Positions 44,665 through 54,864 of a stretch of DNA of 64,000 nt are shown piece by piece; positions within the stretch are counted from its first letter, which is position 1, and each line of letters begins with the position of its first letter. Source of the DNA: Ilyonectria destructans (lineage: Eukaryota > Ascomycota > Sordariomycetes > Hypocreales > Nectriaceae); contig JAHEWK010000014.1 of the NCBI GenBank assembly GCA_020740775.1, forward strand, positions 992,001 through 1,056,000, given 5' to 3'. A program made the translations under genes and the position numbers. The notes under the pieces were generated by a model, which saw only the letters and a list, made by a program, of their open reading frames with translations, made no database searches and was not told the origin of the DNA.

Positions 44665-45712
44665 TATTAAAAGGTTAGAATATTCTACTATATATATATT
44701 TAAAGGGGAAATTAAAAGCTTAATAGTAAAAAAGAAATACTAATAATAGTATTAATAATATAGACTATATATTCAGTCTATTTAAAGATTAATAGTTTAC
44801 TTAAATAGATTAAGGTTTTTAGTTTAATTAATTATCTTTTTTAATATCTTAATAAGCTATAGAAATAGCTATATCTTAAAAAAGCTAAATCTACTAAAAA
44901 ATCTAAATCTACTAAAAAAGCTAGATTTTAAAAAAAATAAAATTATAATAGATATAAAAGCTCTATAAGCCTTATTTCTTATATTCTAATTATTCTTCTA
45001 TTTTTATATATATTTTAACTAACTACTTAATTAATTACTTAACTAACTACTTAACTAATTAAAAATATCTACTTTCCGCTCTATACTATAGACTAATATA
45101 GTCTTTTCTAATTATTAGTATACTTATAGCTTCTTTTTTAATCTCTATTATTTAATTTTAAGTAATTTAATTTTTATTTTAAGACTATAAATTATAGCTA
45201 AAAAGTTAGAATTTAAAAATATTATAGAAGTTTAAATTAACTAATTTAATAAGCTTTATTTAATATAGCTAATAGTTTTTAGCTATTATATAATTTAAGA
45301 GTTAATAGGTTAAAATATAGCTTTATAACTTTAGGTTACTATAAAGTTAATCTATCTTAAGGCTTTAATTTAAAAATACTAAAGGTATATACTTTCTCTA
45401 ATAGAAAGAGTATTTATTAATAGCTTATATAGTACTATATAGTTTATATAGCTAATAAATAATATAGTATTAATTAACTTATAGCTAAAGAATTAATATA
45501 AAAACCTAAGGGAATTTAGTTACCTTTAATAGTAGCTATAAAGCTAAATAGAGGGATATTATAGAGGAGGTTATATACTTAGTAGTTAGAAGAAGTAAAA
45601 AACTGTAATTAAATTTATAATTAATAGATTAAGTTTCTTATTATACTTATATAAGTATATATCTATATAGAATTTAAAATAGTAATTAGAATAGTAATTT
45701 TAATAATATTAA
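44665..45712 (+). repeat. 1.03-kb solo-LTR-like repeat, copy B
   Basis: Direct repeat of copy A, starting tattaaaaggttagaatatt and ending ttttaataatattaa. About 610 bp separate A and B, too short for a retroelement interior. B ends exactly where the second repeat family (R1) begins. No convincing target-site duplication was found. Confidence 0.7.
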
Positions 45713-46203
45713 TATAGCTATAATAATAAAAAAAGATATTTTTAATTTTAATTCTTTTTATTAATTTATATATTAACCTTTAGAATATACTAATAACTCT
45801 TACTATTTTTTTAATTTAATATTATTATAAATTAAAATTAAAAGAATTATAATTTTACTATTAAAAAGTTTTTACTCTATAGAGAAAATCTACTTTATAT
45901 ATTATAAATTAAAGAGATTTATAGTTACTACTTTAATAGATATTATTTATTCTAAATATTTAAAGTAAATTAATTAATATTTTCTTTAAAAAGTTTAATT
46001 TTAATAAAAAATCCTTATTACTTTTTATTATATTATTCTAGCTATCTATAAGTTCTTTAATAATTTATATTAAATTATAAATATTAATTAAGATTTTATT
46101 TTAAATTCTTATTATTAAATTTTAAGCTATTTTAATTATACTTTTTATTATAATAGAAAATAAAATAATTTAAAAGAAAATTATAATATTAAATAAGAAA
46201 AAT
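45713..46203 (+). repeat. 0.49-kb repeat R1
   Basis: Matches 61367-61855 over nearly its whole length by eye, in the same orientation. Shared words include tttttactctatagagaa and atattttctttaaaaag. Differences are almost all transitions, as expected from RIP of a repeated sequence. Identity of the parent element is unknown. Confidence 0.7.
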
Positions 46204-46205
46204 AT

Positions 46206-46226
46206 TTTTTTTTTTTTTTTTTTTTA
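46206..46226 (+). repeat. Poly(T) run
   Basis: About 21 consecutive T residues immediately after repeat R1. It could be a poly(A) tail in the opposite orientation, or slippage in A+T-rich DNA. Confidence 0.7.
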
Positions 46227-46974
46227 CTTTTTATTAAAATTTATATTATTATATTCTTAATTATTAGCTATTTAAAAATAAATAGATTTAAATCTTAATT
46301 ATAAAGATTTTTTCTTATAGATATTAATAGTTTTTTTTATATATTTTAATATTAATTAGATTTTAATTTTTAATTTTAATTAATTAAATATTAAAATATT
46401 TTATAATTTTTTTTTTATTTAAATTTTATAGCTATTTTAATATATTTCTTAATTAATTTTTATATATCTTCTATATTATTTTTAATAATCTACTAATTAT
46501 ACTTTAATAATTAGTTTTTTTATTTTATTAAAAAGTAATTTATATTTTATCTTTATTATTTATTTTTTATTTTTTTTACTTTTTATTAAAAATTAATTTC
46601 TTTGAGATTTAAAATTAATAGTAATTTAAATTAATTTTAATTCTTAAGATATTAATATTCTAAAAGGCTAATATAGAATATATTATAAATATAATTATAT
46701 TTATTTAAAAATACTAATTAGTAAGCTTATAATTTAATTTTTTTAAGTATTTAAAATAAACTAATTCTTTTTAATATTAATTTATATTTTTTTTCTTAAT
46801 ATTAAGATTTTTTATTATAAGACTAATTAAGCTACTAATTATAAAGAAAATATCCTTATATTATTTATTATAATTATCTATTTATTTCTTTATAATCTTT
46901 TTTTAATATTCTTTTAAATTCCTATATAACTCTTTAAGATAAAATACTTTTATATTAATTTTTACTATTTCTAC

Positions 46975-47168
46975 AGCTTATTAAGGTATTAGAAAAAATA
47001 ACCAGTTAGACTAGAAACCTTAGTCTATCTAAGTAAACTATTAACCTTTAAATAGACTGAGTATATAGTCTATATTATTAATACTATTATTGGTGTTTTT
47101 TCTTTTACTATTAAGCTTTTAATCCCCCCTCTGGGTATATATATACTAGGGCATTCTGACCTCTTAAT
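46975..47168 (-). repeat. Truncated copy C of the 1.03-kb repeat
   Basis: On the minus strand it begins tattaagaggtcagaatgcc, followed by ctagtatatatataccc and a G-rich word. It breaks off after about 195 bp near the aagctgtagaaatag segment. It is the least mutated copy and keeps CpC and CpA sites that are TpA or CpT elsewhere, so it is best for judging the ancestral start. Confidence 0.65.
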
Positions 47169-47924
47169 ATTAATCTTTAATATTTTTCTTTTAAGTATAT
47201 TATTCTTAATATATAAATTTAAATTAAAAAGATAGTCTATTATAGGAGAAATTATAATAATACCCACTTACTTACTTATATTATTATTATAAGAAAATTG
47301 CCTTAAGAAATAAAAATCCCCTCTCTCTTTAAATCTCTAAAAGCCTAAAATTAATTATATATATATAGAAATTAAACCTCAAGCTTAAAACTAGTATATA
47401 TATACAGACTATAAAGGTAATATTTCTCTTTACAGCTTAATTATAATTTCTATAGAGAGTTATTACTCTATATAATACCACTAGAAAATATATTAAGGTA
47501 TTATCTATTAGCTATAAAGTTATCTATTTAGTTACTTTAACTATAATAGTAAAAAAAGATAGAAGATACTAATTATCTTTAGTAGTCTTTATTACTTAAT
47601 TAATCTATCTTAAGGTTTTTAAATACTAGCAGACTGATTAAATTTTAAGAGCTTGAAATTAGGGGTTTTCTATTATATACTGGCAAATTAATATAAAAAT
47701 AGACTCTACAGATAGAAGATTAATACCCTCTAATTACTAAGTAGTAATACCTCTAGTAAACTGAAGCTTAATATAGCTTATAATTCTTTAGCTAAATATA
47801 TATAATAACTTTAAGAATAATAATATAATTTACTTAAGGCTAATACTATTATACTATTTATTATATAGAAATATAAATTATTCTAGAAGTAAAAATTAAA
47901 GTAATTTTAGTATTTTATAAGAGT

Positions 47925-48944
47925 ATTATTATTATTAAAATTACTATTCTAACTACTATTTTAAATTCTATATAGTTATATACTTATATAAGTATAATAA
48001 GAGACTTAATCTATTAATCTTAAATCTAATTACAGTCTTTTACCTCTTCTAACTACTAAGTATATAACCTTCTCTATAATATCCCTTTATTATTTAATTC
48101 CCTTAAGTTCTTATAGTTATTAATTCTTTAGCTATAAGTTAACTAATATTATATTATCTATTAGCTATATAGACTATATAGTACTATATAAGCTATTAAT
48201 AAATACTCTTTCTGCTAGAGAAAGTATATACCTTTAGTATTTTTAAATTAAAGTCTTAAAATAGACTAACTCTATAGTAGCCTAAAGTTATAAAGCTATA
48301 TCTTAACCTACTAGCTCTTAAATTATATAATAGCTAAAGACTATTAACTATATTAGATAAAGTTTATTAGGTTAATTAATTTAAACTTCTATAATATCTT
48401 TAAATTCTAACTTTTTAGCTGTAATTTATAGCCTTAAAATAAAAATTAGATTACTTAAAATTAAATAATAAAGATTAAAAAAGAAGCTATAAGTATACTG
48501 ATAATTAGAAAAGACTATATCGGTCTGTAGTATAAAGCGGAAAGTAGATATCTTTAGTTAGTTAAGTAGTTAGTTAAGATATATATAAAAATAGAAGAAT
48601 AATAGGAATATAAGAGGTAAGGCTTATAGAGCTTTTATATCTATTATAATTTTACTTTTTCTAAGATCTAGCTTTTTTAGTAGATTTAGCTTTTTCAGTA
48701 GATTTAGCTTTTTTAGTAGATTTAGCTTTTTTAAGATATAGCTATTTCTGCAGCTTATTAAGGTATTAGAAAAGGTAATCAGTTAGATTAGAAATCTTAG
48801 TCTATTTAAGTAAACTGTTAACCTTTAAATAGATTGAGTATATAGTCTATATTATTAATACTATTATTGGTGTTTTTTTTTACTGTTAAGCTTTTAGTCC
48901 CCCCTTTAGGTATATATATATTAGGGCACTTTAATCTCTTAATA
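47925..48944 (-). repeat. 1.03-kb solo-LTR-like repeat, copy D (inverted)
   Basis: Full-length inverted copy, comparable to A and B throughout, including the 18-bp tandem array and the 'ctttccgc' word shared by all full copies. It is flanked by agagt (47920-47924) and agggt (48945-48949), a 4/5 match differing by one transition and a possible target-site duplication. Confidence 0.65.
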
Positions 48945-50854
48945 AGGGTATTATAATATAATAATATTATAGAAGGGGAATTTACCTATATCTATATTTT
49001 TAATATATATAAAATATAGCTTTATAACTATATAACTATATAACTTTCTAATAGTATAATCTATACTCAATACCTTATATCTTATACCTTTAGGTCTTTA
49101 TAGCTTTAATATTATAGCTTTAATTTTTCTATTTAATAATATATAAATTATAGGCTTCTTTACTTTTTAATTTAATTATCTATAAAAGTTTTTAATTTAT
49201 ATTATATTCTCTTATAGCAGTATATACTATTATTTCTTTATTAAGATCTTATAGTCTTATCTTTATAGCAGCTATATTTTTAAAGCTTTAATTACCTATT
49301 AGACTCTTTTTATATACTTTTAATAGTAATATAATATTACTTAAAATCTAACAGTATAAAAGTTATATATAGAGATTATAAGGGTTATATTAGCTTAGTA
49401 TATTAATTCTATTAATTATTAGAGATTAAATATCCTAAAGCTTTAAGCTAATATAATTTAAAGTGCAGCTTTAGATTTTATAGTTAGTATAGATAAAGGC
49501 TGCTATATAAGATATTCCTCTATAAAAGATATAATATAATTACTATAGTCTCTTTTTCCTTTTTATAATTTTAATATTTAGTAGGCTTAATAGAATTATC
49601 TCTAATAGTATATTAATAAAATAGAAATCTTAAATTAAAGCTAAAAATAATATAATTACTACTAGAGGTTTAAAATATATAATTACTACTAGAGAGATTA
49701 TATAGCTAGAAAAGTTATTATCTATAATAATTTCAGTTATTCTATAGTTAATACTATTTACTACTTTTAATCTCTAGTAGGTATTTTTATTTATAACTAT
49801 AGGTATTTTCAGTATATATATAAATATTACTAATATAAGAATATTACTATTATTACTTTAGCTTAATATTATAATAGCCTCTATCTCTATTAGCTTACTA
49901 TTAATCTAATAGTATTAAAATAAAAAGATATAGATTGGAGATTCTTAATACTTTATAAAGTTTATAATTACTTCTATATTAAGATTCTAATAATTCCAAT
50001 TTAATAGTATTACTACTATAAGTCTACTCTTCTATAGAATTTTCTACTCTTACTGATAGTAATATTAACTTAGTAACTAAATATCTATACTATTTTATAT
50101 ATCTAATTATATATAGTAAAGTAATTCTTATAGAATTAAATTACTAGCTATATAAACTTACTTATTCAGTATAACTATAATATTAAACTTTAGCTAGAGA
50201 GTATAAGCTTTATTATACTGAAGTTACTATTTAGATTTAAAGAATCAGTTTTAATTCTAAGGGAACTTATTACTACTTAGTATAATTAGATATTTCTAGA
50301 CTGATTAAAATTAGTAGAAATTACTACTAAATAAAATAATAGAAATACCTTTAAAATCTTCTATTATTTCTTAAAGCCAGCTAAATTATTTATTAACTTT
50401 ATATAGTATTTATATATTAAGTATATTAATTTTATTAATAATAAATATCTACTTATCTTACTAATTTACTTATAATAGCCTACTAATAAAATAACTACTA
50501 GTAATTTAAAAGAAAGAATCTATCTTATTAGTTATATAATTATAAGAGAGTATTTACTAAATAAATTAATAAGTAGAATAAATTATAATTCTATTAATTT
50601 ATACTGTTATAATACTAGATATTACTATAATAAGTAATTAATATATTTTATTTTTTATATTAAAAAAAGCTATAATTATCTAGATAACTTATAATTTTTT
50701 AATTTCTTTTTTACTACTAAGGAAAAATAAAAGCTACTATAGTAAAGAGTCCTTTTAATTACTATAAAGATATTTCTTATAGATATCTAGATAACTATAA
50801 ATTATTAGAAATACTAAAGATTAATAATAATTTAGAAAAGATTAGCTAGTAAGT

Positions 50855-50868
50855 GCCTTGAGGGACGA
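50855..50868 (+). repeat. Terminal inverted repeat, low-coordinate end
   Basis: gccttgagggacga, the partner of 59398-59411 with one mismatch. It lies right at the change from A+T-rich to normal sequence. Confidence 0.65.
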
Positions 50869-50973
50869 AAAGGTCTATATGCTGCGCGCCTATTTTACCC
50901 TACATATTGGGCCTGCTGATTTGCTTGCCGTCTGCCTTATTTTGCGGGGCTTTTTGCTAGCGTGTACATGCTT

Positions 50974-51036
50974 ATCACCTGATGCGGCACCTGACACATC
51001 ACCTGACCTATCTCGCGACGTACTACGTACGTACTC
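50974..51036. promoter_or_regulatory. Subterminal short repeats and palindrome
   Basis: Three copies of cacctga within 35 bp (about 50977-51006), then a palindrome-rich word acgtactacgtacgtact at about 51018-51035. It lies 110-180 bp inside the end that would be the transposon's 3' side. Such structures can serve as replication terminators or protein-binding iterons. A role here is inference. Confidence 0.45.
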
Positions 51037-52666
51037 GAATGTACTCATCATCAATCATCATCTATTATTCCTTATATTAGAATTTTAACTACTTATCTTC
51101 TTCCCTATCTATATCTAATTCTGGGCTGCGAGGATTGTTTTATCACTCAACCTTATCAATCTCTCTTCTGCCCTTGCCATCGCCTCCGGAATGCAGTTGC
51201 CGACGATATCCCTCTCCCGGACCTCAGACAGCAGCCTGATATTGCGTAGCCTTTGGCACTGCGACAGCTGTACATAGAGGCTATACGGGTCGCATTGGCT
51301 CGCGATGCTGATGCCCTGGACGACCGTCGAGCGGTTGCCTCGCAGCTCGAGGCCCACGCGCTTGAGCGTCTGGCCTTGGATCTTGTAGTCAGTGCAGGCG
51401 AACGCCGGAACACAGGGCAGGCCTCTGCGCGAGACTGTATGTCGCTGCCAAGGCCGTTTCCGCTGCCGCTCAATCTTGATACTGAGGGGCGTTAGCAGAA
51501 TCGTCCCGGGAGCCAGCCCGAGAAATCGGAAGTCTGCAGTCGTCTCGGATTTCAGTATGATGCCAGCGGGCGGTCTAAAGTAGAGTATGACTTGCTCAGA
51601 TACAGCAAACCCCGGAAACGCCTCGTCGAGAATCATATCAACTGCTATGTAGCTTGCGCCGTTAACGAGCTTGAGCCCCTAGTGTATATTCTGGTTCACG
51701 ATAACAGGTATACCTGGGATAAAGGGGAAGATAGCGGGTACGGGGATACTGCTGTCGTCGCCCTGGCTCATAATCATGACCGCCTCCTCTTCTGTCGGCT
51801 GGCCTTCCTTCCACTTGTGGTCGGTTAAGAAGATGCGCATCGGGACCCCCTGCTGCTGCTGCTGGAACGCAATGGCGGCTTCAAGATTGAGGTTCCAGCG
51901 ATTCCGGTTTAACGGGGTCACGACGACAATGCCCGTCTCCCACGGGATCCGTCGATCATCAGCATAATAGCAGCAGCTATTAAGGAGCTCGACGTCACTC
52001 CGATCCTGGCAGCCCGTCCGGATCCGCCGTAGCAGCCGCTGCAGGACAGGATCCCCTGCCGCGCAGACCTGCTCGTCGAGCATAACGACGGTGGTGAACT
52101 TCTGCCACAGCCTGTGCGCGCCGTCGTGTTCGCGTCGATCGCTGAGCTTGAACGTGCGGTCGACATTCCAGGGAAACTCGCTGCTGGGCAGCAGCATCGT
52201 TCGCTCAATAACAGGACGGAATTAATGAAAATCGCCGCTGAAGAGGATGATCGGGATCCCGCCGAAGTCCTCATCAGATCCCCGCAGCACGCCGAGCTGG
52301 CAGTTAACCAGGGCCAGAGTGCGTGCCCCAAGCATACTGACCTCGTCGATAACTAGCAGCCACTTGTCGAGCCAGTCTGACCGCAGCACGCCGCTGATAA
52401 TGCGGTCTTGACTGGGCTGGGACGACGAGGCAAAGCCGTCGATATCATGTCCGCCGCTGCCGCACCGCTAAAGCATCTGCTTGCTGAACTTACACGCAGA
52501 ATGGATCGTGATGCCACTGATATACGCTGCGGCGGTCCCCGACGTCGCCGTAATCAGCAGCCTATGCGCCATGGCCCGTATGGCAAAGAGCTCGACAAGG
52601 ACGGCAATAATCCGTAACTTTCCCGTACCGCCTTCACCACCGAGGAACATACAAAGCTGCTCGGGA

Positions 52667-52690
52667 TGGGGATGGGGATGGGGATGGGGA
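52667..52690 (+). repeat. (GGGATG)n hexanucleotide repeat in RepHel
   Basis: About four tandem gggatg units immediately upstream (in protein order) of the Walker A motif, encoding a PHPHPHPHP run on the minus strand. Probably local slippage, in frame. Confidence 0.8.
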
Positions 52691-53671
52691 CACAGACGGC
52701 GTTCGTGGCTATCGCAGGCCTCTCGCTCCTGGGCCTGCTCCTCTGCATCGAGACGTCAACAGAGGAGGAGCAATGCGATAGTCTGACGCCCATTCAGCGT
52801 GTGGCGAACGGCGAGCTGCTTGCCCAGGACAATAAAGGATGTAGACGGTCCTAACTCGACACGCGCCTCCGGCCCTACTAGGAATGGCGCCTCGGCCAGC
52901 GCAAGGTCAGTGGCTGCTACATCAACTACGTCGTCGCCAAAGCCTATAAGGATATCGCCTACAGCTACGCTGTGGCCAGTAGCTCCAGTAAGAGCCAGAG
53001 CGTTATCTTCGGACGCGCCTGTATACTGTATCCCCTGGATCCTCTGCTCGACTTCCTTTGACGCGCTGATCTGCTGGCCCTTAATAGATCGTAGCTGGGC
53101 TTGGCTAGGCGCTCCTGTCAAAGCCTCCTTCGTTACCAAAGGCGTCGGGTATAGTCCATCGACATCGGCAGCTGAAGCCCCATCGGCAGACCAGTCTGCA
53201 TGGTCTTGAAAACGCCCGAGCTGCTGCGCCATTCTCGCGAGCTCGCTAGAACCCACTGTTACTTGATGCTGGCCCAAGCCCCCGCGGACAACGTCGATGA
53301 GCCGCGCCAGGGTGCCAACTTTATCAGAGCGGAAGATACTGGGGGCACTGGCGTCGACGTCAACATCAGCCGCATCGCCTTCGCCACCCTCAGCTGCCAA
53401 TTCGGCGTCGCCGCCAGACGAGGCCGCCCACTGCTTCGCATCGCGCTTGGCGTCTTCAGCAGACCGTCGCAGCAGCTGGATGTTATCGGCCATAGCGGCA
53501 ATCCGATAAGGGATACAGCCTTTCCAATCCGCCCAAATAGTATTGATGTCGAGGTCGGATGGCTTGATGAAATCTTCCCAAGGAACAAAGAGGCCAAGAT
53601 GTTATACAGCAGCCCTATACTAAAGGCCGCCGGCCCCCTATCTATTAGCCAGTCCTTATAAGACGCAGAGG

Positions 53672-53712
53672 CTGTGCGCGAAGAGAAGAGGAGGGGAGGG
53701 GAGGAGGCCTAC
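53672..53712 (-). other. Putative short intron of RepHel
   Basis: A 41-bp pyrimidine-rich segment with donor gtaggc and acceptor cgcacag. Removing it puts the downstream segment in the frame that reads HLGLFVPWEDF and onward. It is close to the lower length limit for fungal introns, so its use is uncertain. Confidence 0.55.
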
Positions 53713-54806
53713 CTTCGATAATACAGGCCGCTACTCTCACTCTCATCGTCGAAGTCTATGCTCAAATACCCATCGAAACAGACAGCTACGTGGGCGTTAG
53801 ATGGCCGTATCTGCTGGACGAAGGACTCGCTAACAGAACAGCTCGGGTCTAGCGGGATAGCGATCTCATCTGCGCGTAGCCGAGAATTCATCAATCGTAT
53901 CTGGATAAATGCCATAGAGTCATAGAGACAGAGGCTTCGCAGGACAGCGCCACGATAAGGATATACCTCTACTGGCATTAGTCGCCGCCCAGCCTGGTCA
54001 AGCAGGACAGCATCAGCATCAGCATGGCTGTAATCAGCTGTCATGCCTACCGCTTCTTGCAGAGAAGGCCAGTGCTGAAAAATAATCCAGTATAGCCGGT
54101 TTGTATTCAGGAATGTCCACGATTTAGCACTGGAGAATTCCATCGGATATCCTAAGAGATAGGCCACAACCTCGACCTGCAATACAGGCCGCTCTGTGAA
54201 GATCCGGTTAGCCACTCTCATCAGAAACTGCCGTGTCTTATTCCGGCGTGCCCCATCAGACACATCCGTGACTGCACCATCAGCACCCGCCTTGTCTCTG
54301 CTCTGGCCGTGGCCAACATCGGTATCTAGCACAGGGAGACATTCGCCAGCCGCGACGACCCGTTTCCACACAGGGTCTTCGACCTTGGTTGTGTAGTTTG
54401 TGAGATAATAGATCAACGCCAGGCTCTTTGACTGTGTCACAATAAATAAGAGATCGTGGTTATGACGAAGTCCCACTGCAAGCGCCTTATTCCACCGGTT
54501 GACGAGGGAGTGAGAACGGCAAATATACAAGACGCCATTAGCCGAGATGTGCGTCTTCTCAACAAGAGGCCACGGTGCATTAAAGCGACATCGTTTACGA
54601 TATGGGCTCGTCTTCATCTTCGTCTTATTAATTGAGTATTTGACACAGGTCGGGTTGTGAGTGTGGATCTGCATCGAGCCGCTGCAGAAGTTGGCCTCCT
54701 TATCAAAGCCCATACTGAACTGCTCATAGTTTGCCATATGACTCGAAATGTCAGCTGAGACTGTTCTTTCAGCTGCAATAGCCCGAAATGAGGTCTTATT
54801 GAGATC

Positions 54807-54864
54807 CTAAGACAGAGAATTAGCGCAGTCTATAAGCTACACTGTATTACGATCCTCCTTTTAC
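54807..54864 (-). other. Intron of RepHel
   Basis: A 58-bp intron with donor gtaaaa, a gctaat-type branch site and acceptor gtcttag. Its length is not a multiple of three. Splicing links ..IDSIFCE to DLNKTSFRA in frame. Confidence 0.75.

Larger units (their letters stand above)
40841..50840. repeat. RIP-saturated A+T-rich block, left side
   Basis: About 10 kb in which A and T make up the great majority of bases (well over 80% by eye). Remaining C is nearly always followed by T, and remaining G nearly always preceded by A. CpA, CpC and CpG are rare and TpA is very abundant. This is the signature expected from exhaustive repeat-induced point mutation of transposon DNA. No coding frame longer than chance is present. 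Copies of two repeat families are embedded and listed separately. Confidence 0.85.

Noticed and set aside
47070..47267. A 65-codon open frame in the A+T-rich block
   Set aside because: It falls within repeat copy C, is dominated by Ile/Lys/Asn from A+T bias and has no homology pattern.
40841..50840. A+T-rich block as a mitochondrial DNA insertion or centromere core
   Set aside because: No mitochondrial gene or tRNA is recognisable, and the CpT-only pattern with degenerate dispersed repeats fits RIP better. A pericentromeric position cannot be excluded but nothing shows it.
53200..53661. A 153-codon plus-strand frame opposite RepHel
   Set aside because: Antisense shadow of the RepHel coding region. 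The minus-strand frame carries the conserved motifs.
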